Under the pieces are notes generated by a model, which ran no database searches, was not told the DNA's origin, and worked only from the letters and a program-made list of their open reading frames with translations. This document shows positions 1 through 6,296 of a stretch of 16,751 nucleotides of DNA, piece by piece. Numbering within the stretch: the stretch's first letter is position 1; each line of letters opens with the position of its first letter. The position numbers and the translations under genes are program-made. The stretch comes from Clostridiales bacterium (GTDB lineage Bacteria; Bacillota; Clostridia; Lachnospirales; Lachnospiraceae). Where the stretch lies: NCBI GenBank assembly GCA_018369015.1, contig JAGZDD010000079.1, positions 1-16,751 of the forward strand, given 5' to 3'.

Positions 1-23
1 ACCGTCAGAAAGTGAAACAGGAG

Positions 24-68
24 TGCAAAAATCCCATCGCCGCAGGCGATTTTTAATGGATTTTTGCA
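24..68 (+). terminator. Intrinsic terminator of an upstream unit
   Basis: The core is a 6-bp GC-rich stem, ATCGCC (36-41) and GGCGAT (45-50), with loop GCA, followed by TTTT (51-54). A second, outer inverted repeat, TGCAAAAATCC (24-34) with GGATTTTTGCA (58-68), encloses it. The core plus U-run is the usual rho-independent form. It would close whatever gene lies to the left of the window. A short frame open from base 3 to a TAA at 54-56 could be the tail of that gene, but it is too short to identify. Confidence 0.6.
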
Positions 69-69
69 G

Positions 70-98
70 GTAACAGTTCAGCATGGCTGAACTGTTAC
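70..98. repeat. Palindromic hairpin repeat, copy A
   Basis: A near-perfect palindrome: GTAACAGTTCAGC (70-82) pairs with GCTGAACTGTTAC (86-98) around the triplet ATG, a 13-bp stem. A closely related sequence occurs at 2969-2996. No U-run follows, so this is not a simple terminator. Two copies in intergenic DNA of one window suggest a dispersed REP- or MITE-like element; the wider distribution is inferred, not seen. Confidence 0.75.
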
Positions 99-151
99 GG
101 TATTACGTTATAGAAGGCGGAAGCAGTGACGGTTTTTGGTAACTTTCATAT

Positions 152-221
152 CCTGCTGCTTTCAATTTATGAAATGGAAATTCTGCCATTGAGGTGCTAC
201 TATATTTGGGAAAGCAGCAGG
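152..221. repeat. 12-bp inverted repeat with 46-nt spacer in leader
   Basis: CCTGCTGCTTTC (152-163) and GAAAGCAGCAGG (210-221) are exact reverse complements. In RNA this would form a long-armed structure enclosing an AT-rich stretch; in DNA it could be a pair of operator half-sites for a regulator. It lies about 100 bases before the deglycosidase start. Function is not known; a regulatory leader is the inference. Confidence 0.45.
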
Positions 222-306
222 AACAGTCAAATACTCTAATGCAAGCAGCGGGGATTTAGGTCTATGCTCTGCCTGGGCTTATTGCCCTAGAAAATAACTA
301 TGTGAG

Positions 307-312
307 AAGGAG
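307..312 (+). promoter_or_regulatory. Ribosome site fixing the start at 321
   Basis: AAGGAG ends at 312, eight bases before ATG 321. An in-frame GTG at 312 would overlap this site and could not use it, so ATG 321 is the start. Confidence 0.8.
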
Positions 313-320
313 TGACGAAA

Positions 321-722
321 ATGCCTGAATTTGGAACAAGTATTGTATGTGATCAGGGATTTAAAAATGTATTTGAAGACGGCCAGCCAGCAGGCTTCCA
401 GGTGCGTATCCGTATCAGCTATTACCGGGGGATTCCAGTGAGCCTGTTAGAAGGCTATGAGGTTGTTGTCGATGGAGAGGAATTTACAAATAAAGATATT
501 TCTTTTTCTTTAGATGGAGATACTTTCTATACAATGGAGGAGCTGGGCCAGCATCCTGAAATACGCTGGGAATATGGCGACAAAGCATATCTTCATATTA
601 AGAAGCCGGGCGGTTTGAAACGCGGTTTACATAATGTGAAAGTGACCCAGCATATTAATGTTCCATATTTGCCCTTTGCAACAGGTTTTTATCAGGAACG
701 CAAAATGACGATTGTCTGCTAA
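321..722 (+). CDS. C-glycoside deglycosidase beta subunit-like (DUF6379 type)
   Basis: A 133-residue protein resembling the small beta subunit of C-glycoside deglycosidases (DgpB, DfgB, CarC). In characterised members the beta subunit is a beta-rich domain that packs on the TIM-barrel alpha subunit and is needed for activity; it has no catalysis of its own that I know of. Visible features are an early RIRISYYRGIPVS segment (29-41), VDGEEF (50-55), many alternating hydrophobic beta-type stretches, KPGGL (95-99) and a C-terminal PYLPFATGF. There is no signal peptide, so it is cytoplasmic. The matching alpha-subunit gene starts 16 bases downstream, the arrangement expected for an obligate complex. 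ATG 321 was chosen over GTG 312 because of the AAGGAG site. Identity rests on sequence recognition plus pairing with the alpha-like gene. Substrate (flavonoid, xanthone, anthraquinone or other C-glycoside) cannot be told. Confidence 0.8.
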   Translation: MPEFGTSIVCDQGFKNVFEDGQPAGFQVRIRISYYRGIPVSLLEGYEVVVDGEEFTNKDISFSLDGDTFYTMEELGQHPEIRWEYGDKAYLHIKKPGGLKRGLHNVKVTQHINVPYLPFATGFYQERKMTIVC

Positions 723-737
723 TGGGAGGTATGGAAA

Positions 738-1745
738 ATGAAAAGTAAAATTAAATTTGGTGTTTCTTTATATAGCTATCAGGACGAATTTTTCCGCCGT
801 TCAATGACACTTGAGGAGTGTATTCAGGCCGTAGCCGATATGGGGGCTGACGGTATTGAAATTATCCCGGAGGAAATGATCCGCAATTTTCCTCATTTAA
901 GCGATGAATTTTTAGACCAGTGGTTTGGCTGGATGGAAAAATATGGAACAAAGCCGGTTGCCATTGACGCGTTTAACGATGAGCGCACGATTTACAAGCA
1001 TATGGGCAAGGAAATGCCTTTTGATGAGGTTGTTGCTTATCATAAGAGCTATATCGATGTCTGCCACAAATTAGGCTGCAAATACATCCGCGGCATGGTG
1101 ACGGACGAGAAGGTGATCCGGGAGCTTGTTCCTTATGCTGAGGAAAAGAACGTTTATCTGGGCCTTGAGGTTCACGCGCCCTTTGGGATTATGAGCGAGC
1201 GGACTCAGAATTTCCTTAATATCAAAGAAAAGATCGGTACAAAGAACATGGGAATTATTCCTGATTTTGGTATTTGGGAAAAACGCGGTGTGCCTGTTAT
1301 TCTTGAGCAGTGCATCCGCGACGGCGCCCCGAGGGCGTGTGTGGAATTTGCCGATGAGAAGCGCCGGGCGGGCTGGAGCTGGGAGAAAATGCAGGAATGG
1401 CTGGATCAGAAAAAGGCGTCTGCCATTGAGCGCGATGCGGTTCGCCGGGCATTTTGTATTACTCAGGATGACCCACAGCTTTTGCGCCAGGTAATGCCTC
1501 ATATTCTCGGACTGCACGGCAAGTTCTGGGAAATGACGGAGAACCTTGAGGAGGCCAGCGCGGACTATGAAACAGCAATGCGTATTCTGATTGAAGAAGG
1601 ATTTGACGGCTATATTAACTCGGAATACGAGGGCGGCAGGCATATCCAGGACATCGAAGAAGTCCGCGGCGTTGAGCAGGTTCGCCGCCAGCACGCAATG
1701 ATGCGCAATATTATTGATAAAATTGAAGCGGAAGAAAAAGATTGA
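738..1745 (+). CDS. C-glycoside deglycosidase alpha subunit-like TIM-barrel protein
   Basis: A 335-residue member of the sugar phosphate isomerase/epimerase (AP endonuclease 2-like) TIM-barrel superfamily, matching the alpha subunit of C-glycoside deglycosidases (DgpC, DfgA, CarB). Known members use a divalent metal to enolise a 3-oxo-C-glycoside and eliminate the aglycone. Likely metal ligands at strand ends are Glu144 (LGLEVH), Asp176 (IIPDFG), His260 (LGLHGKF) and Glu296 (NSEYEGG), the E-D-H-E set of this superfamily. His146, two residues after the first ligand, is a candidate catalytic base. The start has GGGAGG (724-729) eight bases upstream. It follows the beta-like gene by 15 bases and is closed by the terminator at 1758-1831. 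The dehydrogenase that would make the 3-oxo substrate is not in this operon; the nearest candidate is at 6297. An ordinary sugar isomerase is the alternative, but the beta partner makes that less likely. Confidence 0.8.
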   Translation: MKSKIKFGVSLYSYQDEFFRRSMTLEECIQAVADMGADGIEIIPEEMIRNFPHLSDEFLDQWFGWMEKYGTKPVAIDAFNDERTIYKHMGKEMPFDEVVAYHKSYIDVCHKLGCKYIRGMVTDEKVIRELVPYAEEKNVYLGLEVHAPFGIMSERTQNFLNIKEKIGTKNMGIIPDFGIWEKRGVPVILEQCIRDGAPRACVEFADEKRRAGWSWEKMQEWLDQKKASAIERDAVRRAFCITQDDPQLLRQVMPHILGLHGKFWEMTENLEEASADYETAMRILIEEGFDGYINSEYEGGRHIQDIEEVRGVEQVRRQHAMMRNIIDKIEAEEKD

Positions 1746-1757
1746 TATAATGGAAGA

Positions 1758-1831
1758 AGGGCCGGTTCCCGCAATTTTCGTCGGATGATTTTTTGAAAGC
1801 TGCGGGAAAATGGCCCTGAATTTTTATTTTT
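1758..1831 (+). terminator. Terminator of the deglycosidase operon
   Basis: AGGGCC (1758-1763) pairs with GGCCCT (1812-1817), and TTCCCGCA (1766-1773) pairs with TGCGGGAA (1801-1808), giving a two-part stem with a small internal bulge and a 27-base loop. The U-rich run TTTTTATTTTT follows (1821-1831). It overlaps the end of the convergent minus-strand gene by eight bases. The minus-strand side lacks a U-run, so it mainly serves the plus strand. Confidence 0.75.
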
Positions 1832-2903
1832 CAGCAAATGCCAGCCTATAGATCTGGTGTGCCCGGCTGTCAAAAGCGGACAGCATTACAAGCGCAGGGT
1901 CAGCGTGGACAAGCTTTGTTTTTTCGTCTGTTGTCTGCCAGGCAGAAAAATTGCTTAAAAATATAGGTGTCCGTGTATGGCTGCGGATATCATCAAGAGC
2001 AGAGAGAACATCAGGATTGCAGCCGATCACTCTTAAATAAGGAGAAAAGCTGTATAGGCGGCATATGGCAATATCCGCTTTGCGAACGCCTAAAATAAGG
2101 TTTAGCATGTACCGCCGGATGTTGGCATGGGACCGGGTCGGTGTTTTTAACTGGGCTGAAAAGGAATTAAAACTATCATAATCCTTTTTTCTCTGGCATA
2201 TACTTTCCGTAAGTATTGAGGTTCCGCCGTAAATTTCATCCATATTTTTTCGGGCAGTACACAGCTCATAGTTAAGAAGTGCTGAAATGTAAGCATTATT
2301 AGCGGCCGATACATCTTTCTGGCCTAAAGGCGAAAGGGTGGGGGCATTGATAAAACAGGGGCGTATTCTGCTATATATGCGTTTTAAGGCTCTTAAATAT
2401 TCGGCAGCAAAAATATTGGCCGGATTTTTCAATAGATATTTGGCTTTCTCAATATATTGCCCAACAGCATTTGCCTGGGCGTCATAAAACGACATGCCGC
2501 TGCTGCGGTATGCTTTAAGACGGAGCTGATAATCCCTTGGTTCAATAAATAAAAATCTGGCTACATCAAATAAAAGGCCAGGCGCTTTGGTATCGCAGGC
2601 AATGTAAAGTTCGTCTATACAGTGAAGGCTTTCCAGCATTGATACGGCGGCATAAGCATAAGTGTCCGGGCTTGACAGCGTACAATAGACAGGAAGTTCA
2701 ATCACAAAATCTACGCCAGCCTCCACAGCATAGGCAGCCCGGGCATATTTATTTTGGGCGGCGGGGATTCCCTGCTGTAAAAAATCTCCGCTCATTACAG
2801 CAATCAGCAGCTCCGCCTTGCTTTTTTCCCGGACTTGCCGGATAAACTGCCGGTGCTCTTTGGTAAACGGGCTAAATTCGTCAATAATTGCAGCAATTTT
2901 CAT
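1824..2903 (-). CDS. TmcAL-like nucleotidyltransferase paralogue (degenerate active site)
   Basis: A 359-residue protein of the TmcAL/YlbM family (tRNA(Met) cytidine acetate ligase, formerly DUF795). True TmcAL adenylates acetate and acetylates the elongator tRNA(Met) wobble cytidine. Matching segments are the N-terminal MKIAAIIDEFSPF, AVMSGDFLQQGIPA (35-48) and FVIELPV (66-72), which correspond to AVMSGNFLQRGEPA and LVVELPV in typical members. The HxGH nucleotide-binding motif expected after SPF is here Thr14-Lys-Glu-His17, so the first His and the Gly are lost. The protein is also somewhat short (YlbM is about 415 residues). The start has a good AGGAGG eight bases upstream. It stands alone on the minus strand, between unrelated plus-strand genes. 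It may be a paralogue with altered or lost activity; whether the genome has a normal TmcAL elsewhere cannot be seen. Confidence 0.75.
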   Translation of the reverse strand: MKIAAIIDEFSPFTKEHRQFIRQVREKSKAELLIAVMSGDFLQQGIPAAQNKYARAAYAVEAGVDFVIELPVYCTLSSPDTYAYAAVSMLESLHCIDELYIACDTKAPGLLFDVARFLFIEPRDYQLRLKAYRSSGMSFYDAQANAVGQYIEKAKYLLKNPANIFAAEYLRALKRIYSRIRPCFINAPTLSPLGQKDVSAANNAYISALLNYELCTARKNMDEIYGGTSILTESICQRKKDYDSFNSFSAQLKTPTRSHANIRRYMLNLILGVRKADIAICRLYSFSPYLRVIGCNPDVLSALDDIRSHTRTPIFLSNFSAWQTTDEKTKLVHADPALVMLSAFDSRAHQIYRLAFAEK

Positions 2904-2934
2904 TAAAAATACCTCCTGGTATGAATTTGCCGGA

Positions 2935-3017
2935 TGCGCAGCGGATTTTGGCGGTGAATGTCAAAAACTAACAGTTCAGCCATGCAGAACTGTTACGCCA
3001 AAACTACTCTATGCGCA
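2935..3017. repeat. Nested palindromic element with hairpin repeat copy B
   Basis: The centre is TAACAGTTC (2969-2977) paired with GAACTGTTA (2987-2995) around a short loop. It is the same element as 70-98, with small changes near the loop. It is enclosed by TTTTGGCG (2946-2953) and CGCCAAAA (2996-3003). TGCGCA occurs on both outer sides (2935-2940 and 3012-3017). It sits between two divergent genes, so it ends no transcript. A MITE- or REP-like origin is inferred from the nested symmetry and the second copy. Confidence 0.65.
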
Positions 3018-3046
3018 GTATAATGTCTGCTTCGTAGACATTATAC
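3018..3046. repeat. AT-rich hairpin in the divergent intergenic region
   Basis: GTATAATGTCT (3018-3028) and AGACATTATAC (3036-3046) form an 11-bp perfect stem, extendable by one G-T and one C-G pair to leave loop TTC. It directly follows the nested palindrome and lies 37 bases before the -35 box at 3083. It could be an operator or the other end of the palindromic element. It is not a terminator, because no gene on either strand ends into it. Confidence 0.6.
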
Positions 3047-3082
3047 ATTATTTATTGTTTATCGGCAATCTGCTGTAAAACA

Positions 3083-3111
3083 TTGACAGAAAGGCTATTT
3101 CGCGGTATAGT
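3083..3111 (+). promoter_or_regulatory. Sigma-A type promoter for the lipoprotein gene
   Basis: TTGACA (3083-3088), a 17-base spacer, then TATAGT (3106-3111), which is near consensus. The predicted transcript would start near 3118, about 50 bases before ATG 3170, and its leader contains the palindrome TGCCGCGCGGCA (3129-3140). Position and strand fit the gene that follows. Confidence 0.8.
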
Positions 3112-3169
3112 AAATTATCAGGCCGCGTTGCCGCGCGGCATCACCATAAATGAAAATGGAGGGATTACG

Positions 3170-3664
3170 ATGAAAAGATTTTTAGCACTTGCGTGTGCGC
3201 TTGTTCTGGCGCTGGGGATTCTTGGCGGCTGCTCGGCGTCATCCAAGGAATTTGACACAGAGGCGGGAATGACTATAACTCTTCCCGGAAGCTTTAACAA
3301 GAAAGATATGGAGGGCCAAACGGCCTATTTTGAATCGCCTACAGCCATTGTAACAGCGCTTAAGGAAACTTTTGATGAACTTTCCGCCGCCGGGCTGGAT
3401 CTTAGTGCAGATTCTACGGTGGATGAGTATGGCCAGATTATTATTGAAGGCAATGGATTGTCTGGCAGCCTTGAGGACAAAGACGGTGTGAAGTGCTTTA
3501 AGTATGAGCAGACGGTCAGTGGAACAGATTTTTCCTATCTCGGAACGGTGACTAAGGGGCCAGATGCTTTTTGGCTTGTGCAGTTTGCCTGCGAGACAAA
3601 AAACTATGATAAGTTTGAGTCTGATTTTATAACATGGGCAAAATCGATGAAATTTGCAGAATGA
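3170..3664 (+). CDS. Small secreted lipoprotein, unknown function
   Basis: A 164-residue protein with a classic lipoprotein signal: MKRF, a hydrophobic stretch, and the lipobox LGGC with the lipidated Cys at residue 21. It would be anchored on the outer face of the cell membrane. The mature part (about 143 residues) opens with SASSKEFDTEAGMTITLPG, resembling small clostridial lipoproteins in which a short domain measures or binds something unknown; I recognise no enzyme motif. ATG 3170 has GGAGGG a few bases upstream and gives the signal peptide at the very N-terminus. The frame is also open further upstream to 3083, but that would bury the signal sequence and overlap the promoter. The gene has its own promoter and terminator, so it is monocistronic. 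Confidence 0.8.
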   Translation: MKRFLALACALVLALGILGGCSASSKEFDTEAGMTITLPGSFNKKDMEGQTAYFESPTAIVTALKETFDELSAAGLDLSADSTVDEYGQIIIEGNGLSGSLEDKDGVKCFKYEQTVSGTDFSYLGTVTKGPDAFWLVQFACETKNYDKFESDFITWAKSMKFAE

Positions 3665-3676
3665 TATGCAAAAATC

Positions 3677-3722
3677 AGCGGCGTTTGCAGTGAGAGCGGT
3701 TGCTCCTGCAAAGGCCGCTTTT
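3677..3722 (+). terminator. Terminator of the lipoprotein gene
   Basis: AGCGGCGTTTGCAG (3677-3690) pairs with CTGCAAAGGCCGCT (3706-3719) with one G-G mismatch, followed by TTTT (through 3722). It starts 13 bases after the lipoprotein stop codon. The next 120 bases to 3844 hold no gene that I can support. Confidence 0.75.
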
Positions 3723-3844
3723 ATGTCACGGCAGCTCTTGGACGTATTGTGTAGGGCTTGCTGCTATTTATGGCTTCGCCGGGAATAGTAATTTCGTATA
3801 TAAGTTTTTGACGGCATACAAGATATATCCGACAGGAGGGATTT

Positions 3845-4759
3845 ATGTATACATATACATGGTATCAATGGCTTTTATTTTTTTATTTTTACTGCTTTGT
3901 AGGATGGATTTTTGAATCGGCTTATGTTTCTGTAAAGAAGCGCAAGTTTGTTAATCGCGGCTTTTTACATGCCCCAATGCTCCCATTGTACGGAAGCGGA
4001 GCTATTGTTATTTTATTTGTAGCGATTCCTGTGCGCAGCCAGTGGTATCTGGTTTTTCTTTTGGGAGCGCTGGCGGCAACGGCGCTGGAATATGTTACAG
4101 GCGTAGCTATGGAGGCAATGTTTAAGGTGCGCTATTGGGATTACAGTGATAAAAAGCTGAATTTTCAGGGCCAGATCTGTCTTTCATCGTCATTGGCATG
4201 GGGCGTTTTATCGGTGCTTCTTACAGAAGTGATTCACAGGCCAGTGGAGCGTTGGGTGACAGAAAAAATTCCCGTGATGGCTGAAATGATTATTGCCGTT
4301 GCCATTTCCGTAATTTTTGTAGCGGATACCGCGGTTTCTTTTGCTGACGCATGGAAATTACGTACAATTCTTGAAAAAATGACGGCGATTAAGGCGGATA
4401 TTGAAGCTCTGCAAAAAAGATTTGAAGAAGTATCGGCAGCAAAGCTTGAGGAGCTTTCTGCTATCCGGGAGGAAAGCTTTGCGTGGCTGACTGGTTTGCG
4501 CGAAGAAAGCAAGGAGCGCCGCATAGCACGGAAGCAGACGGTAGAGTCGGCATTGTCAGGGCTTAATGCGGACGTACGGCAGCAGCTTTTAAAACATTTG
4601 GAGCATTTGAAAAAATACCATCACAGTATCAAGGTACAGCCCTTCCATTTGCGCCATTCTATATTAAAAAGAAATCCGTCGGCAGTTTCGAGAAAATTTA
4701 ATGATGCTATGACAGAGTATAAAAAACGTCTGGATGAGTGGAAAAGGGAAAGGATGTAG
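3845..4759 (+). CDS. CmpB-family (putative ABC permease-type) membrane protein with coiled-coil tail
   Basis: A 304-residue membrane protein. The first ~170 residues match the family labelled putative ABC transporter permease (ABC_trans_CmpB). Typical features are CFVGWIFESAYVSVKKRKFVNRGFL in the first membrane region and loop (given here as residues 17-41), then PMLPLYGSGA and LEYVTGVAMEAMF. Membrane segments fall near residues 7-24, 48-63, 67-85, 112-130 and 145-165. Residues about 172-250 are rich in Glu, Lys, Leu and Ala in a heptad-like pattern, a probable cytoplasmic coiled coil, and the C-terminus is very basic. No nucleotide-binding partner is adjacent, so transport is unproven despite the family name. 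AGGAGG lies five bases before ATG 3845. The broken ybaK-like gene follows after six bases, so the two were probably co-transcribed. Confidence 0.7.
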   Translation: MYTYTWYQWLLFFYFYCFVGWIFESAYVSVKKRKFVNRGFLHAPMLPLYGSGAIVILFVAIPVRSQWYLVFLLGALAATALEYVTGVAMEAMFKVRYWDYSDKKLNFQGQICLSSSLAWGVLSVLLTEVIHRPVERWVTEKIPVMAEMIIAVAISVIFVADTAVSFADAWKLRTILEKMTAIKADIEALQKRFEEVSAAKLEELSAIREESFAWLTGLREESKERRIARKQTVESALSGLNADVRQQLLKHLEHLKKYHHSIKVQPFHLRHSILKRNPSAVSRKFNDAMTEYKKRLDEWKRERM

Positions 4760-4765
4760 GGCGGT

Positions 4766-5259
4766 ATGTCAAAAGCAAAGGAAATAAAAACGAATGCCAT
4801 GCGCTTACTGGACCGTCAAAAGATAAATTATGACGTTATTCAGTATGAGTGCGATGAATTTTTCGATGGGATGACAGTGGCAAAGAAAACAGGGATTCCG
4901 GTGGAACAATCATTTAAAACCCTTGTGACGGAAGGAAAAAGTAAAAATTACTATGTCTTTGTGATTCCAGTAGCTATGGAATTAAATTTAAAGGCCGCGG
5001 CACGTGCGGTGGAGAGAAATCTGTAGAAATGCTCCATGTCAGGGATATTTTTAAGGTTACTGGATATATCCGGGGCGGCTGCAGCCCTCTTGGCATGAAA
5101 AAAGCTTATAAAACGGTTATTGACTGTCGTGTGGAGGGCTTTGAAACTGTGGCTGTCAGCGGAGGGCGCATTGGTTCGACAATACTTATAAGCCCGGAGG
5201 ATTTACTGAAGGCTTCGGGGGCTGTGACCGGTGATGTGGCTGTGGAGGTGGCTGAGTAA
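4766..5259 (+). pseudogene. ybaK: Frameshifted YbaK-type Cys-tRNA(Pro) deacylase
   Basis: Two abutting frames together give one YbaK-family protein (about 164 residues). The family hydrolyses Cys mischarged on tRNA(Pro). The first part (4766-5026) runs from MSKAKEIKTNAMRLLD through FKTLVTEGKSKNYYVFVIPV and then stops after AARAVERNL. The second (from about 5029) continues with MLHVRDIFKVTGYIRGGCSPLGMKK, the highly conserved YbaK core. Reading the DNA at 5009-5031 with one extra G after GTG (5009-5011) would restore V-G-E-K-S-V-E-M-L-H, the expected family sequence. This points to a single-base deletion near 5011. Codon patterns on both sides remain intact, so the lesion is recent, or is a sequencing error. 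The ribosome site is weak (GGGCGG), as expected for a gene coupled to the one six bases upstream. Confidence 0.85.
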
Positions 5260-5300
5260 AAATTAAATATATATACTGTTTTTTAATGTAAAATTAGTTG

Positions 5301-5348
5301 AAAAGCTTGTCTGTGTTGAAAAGGATAAAAACAGACAAGCTTTTTTTT
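5301..5348 (+). terminator. Strong terminator after the ybaK-like gene
   Basis: AAAAGCTTGTCTGT (5301-5314) and ACAGACAAGCTTTT (5331-5344) form a perfect 14-bp stem with a 16-base loop, and the U-run extends to 5348. It separates the ybaK-like unit from the sugar operon. It also shows that an in-frame ATG at 5298 is not the start of the next gene, because that frame would run through this hairpin. Confidence 0.9.
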
Positions 5349-5454
5349 GTATTAGATATTTTTAGGAAAGCCGGATTTTACCGAAAAGATTATCCTAGAG
5401 TCATCAAAGATTTGAACTTTGGCGTGCAAAGGCCTGGACTGGTTTTAACAGCAG

Positions 5455-5488
5455 TTGACGCACTGAACAGCCAGGCTATTTGTATACT
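5455..5488 (+). promoter_or_regulatory. Possible promoter region of the sugar operon
   Basis: TTGACG (5455-5460) is a good -35 box, but the best -10-like sequence TATACT (5483-5488) is 22 bases away, and the one at 16 bases (TATTTG, 5477-5482) is poor. A promoter must lie between the terminator at 5348 and ATG 5514. Off-spacing boxes are common at activator-dependent promoters, which would suit control by the AraC-type genes downstream; that is inference. Confidence 0.3.
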
Positions 5489-5499
5489 GAAGGAAAAGA

Positions 5500-5505
5500 C
5501 AGGAG
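5500..5505 (+). promoter_or_regulatory. Ribosome site fixing the start at 5514
   Basis: CAGGAGG-type site (AGGAGG core around 5501-5505 with the preceding bases) lies about eight bases before ATG 5514, and no comparable site precedes the ATG at 5298. Confidence 0.8.
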
Positions 5506-5513
5506 GCGTAAAA

Positions 5514-6272
5514 ATGAAATATTCCGTTTGTTCTGAAACGGTATTTGAAGGCGTGGATATTTTAGACGCGATGAAAACGATCAAAAAATGCGGCTACGAT
5601 GCGGTAGAGTTTTGGTTTTGGTGGGAAAGGGATGTCGATGCTATTGCTAAGGCAAGCCGGGAGCTTAATTTAGAGGTGGCGGCGATCTGTGCACCTTTTG
5701 GAAAGCCGGGAGACCTATCGACCCATGACAGTTATGTTGCAGATTTGCAAAAAACTTTTGAAGCGGCTGACAAAATGGGGTGTGACAAAATTATCGTACA
5801 GGGCGGTTGGATTGACGATGCGATTCCCGATGGGGTTCACAGAAAAAATATAATCCGGCTGTTTAAGCGGATTGCGCCCATGGCCCAAAAGGCAAATAAA
5901 ATGCTGATCGTGGAGCCTTTGAATAAAAAGGTCAACCATCCGTCCTATTATTTAGATAAATCCCGAGATGCCTTTGATATTATCGATATTGTAGGAAGCC
6001 CTAATTTAAAGGTTCTGTTTGATATTTACCACCAGCAGATCACAGAGGGGAACCTCATTGAAAATATTACGGAAAATATTGATAAGATCGGCCATTTCCA
6101 TATGGCTGGAAATCCCGGGCGAAATGATATTTACCGGGGAGAAATTAATTATGCCAATATCTTAAGAGCCATTAAGGACTGCGGGTATACGGGCTATGCC
6201 GGACTGGAATATTTTCCTGCGGATCCAGTGGAGGAAAGCCTTATCAGAACGAAGAAAGAAGTATTGATTTAA
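5514..6272 (+). CDS. Hydroxypyruvate isomerase-like sugar isomerase/epimerase
   Basis: A 252-residue TIM-barrel protein of the sugar phosphate isomerase/epimerase superfamily, closest in pattern to the hydroxypyruvate isomerase (Hyi) branch. Likely metal ligands are Glu134 (LIVEPLN), Asp170 (LFDIYH), His196 (GHFHMAGNPGRN) and Glu232 (GLEYFP), matching the E-D-H-E set. The GHFHMAGNPGRN and DIYHQQ segments are Hyi-like signatures. The start at 5514 follows AGGAGG and matches the usual short N-terminus; the upstream extension would cross a terminator. It is the first gene of a five-gene operon, 24 bases before a Gfo/Idh/MocA dehydrogenase. That pairing recalls YcjR and YcjS of E. coli, where a dehydrogenase makes a 3-keto-glycoside and the TIM barrel epimerises it. 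A role on a keto-sugar is therefore likely, but true hydroxypyruvate isomerase activity is not excluded. Confidence 0.8.
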   Translation: MKYSVCSETVFEGVDILDAMKTIKKCGYDAVEFWFWWERDVDAIAKASRELNLEVAAICAPFGKPGDLSTHDSYVADLQKTFEAADKMGCDKIIVQGGWIDDAIPDGVHRKNIIRLFKRIAPMAQKANKMLIVEPLNKKVNHPSYYLDKSRDAFDIIDIVGSPNLKVLFDIYHQQITEGNLIENITENIDKIGHFHMAGNPGRNDIYRGEINYANILRAIKDCGYTGYAGLEYFPADPVEESLIRTKKEVLI

Positions 6273-6283
6273 GATTTAGAAAT

Positions 6284-6289
6284 GGAGGA
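6284..6289 (+). promoter_or_regulatory. Ribosome site fixing the start at 6297
   Basis: GGAGGA sits seven bases before ATG 6297. The in-frame ATG at 6282 overlaps this site and has none of its own. Confidence 0.8.
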
Positions 6290-6296
6290 ATTAAAA

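Larger units (their letters stand above)
99..320 (+). other. Leader/intergenic region before the deglycosidase operon
   Basis: About 220 bases without a credible gene lie between the palindrome and the first gene. Visible content is a 12-bp perfect inverted repeat spaced 46 bases apart (152-163 with 210-221), a small GGGC/GCCC hairpin (275-287), and the ribosome site just before the start. Promoter candidates, such as a TATATT at 201-206, lack a good -35 box at proper spacing, so I do not call a promoter. Since a terminator lies upstream, the operon promoter must be in this stretch. Confidence 0.5.

Noticed and set aside
1071..1694. Long open frame on the minus strand opposite the deglycosidase alpha gene
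   Set aside because: No ribosome site and no recognisable family; it mirrors codons of a clearly real gene.
2959..2964. Minus-strand TTGACA as promoter for the TmcAL-like gene
   Set aside because: Good -35 box, but nothing like a -10 box at 16-18 bases; the promoter may be elsewhere in the palindromic region.
3083..3169. Upstream start for the small lipoprotein
   Set aside because: It would begin within the -35 box of the promoter and would bury the lipoprotein signal peptide 29 residues inside.
5298..5513. In-frame N-terminal extension of the Hyi-like protein from ATG 5298
   Set aside because: It would begin at a perfect 14-bp intrinsic terminator, has no ribosome site, and does not look like family sequence; ATG 5514 has AGGAGG.
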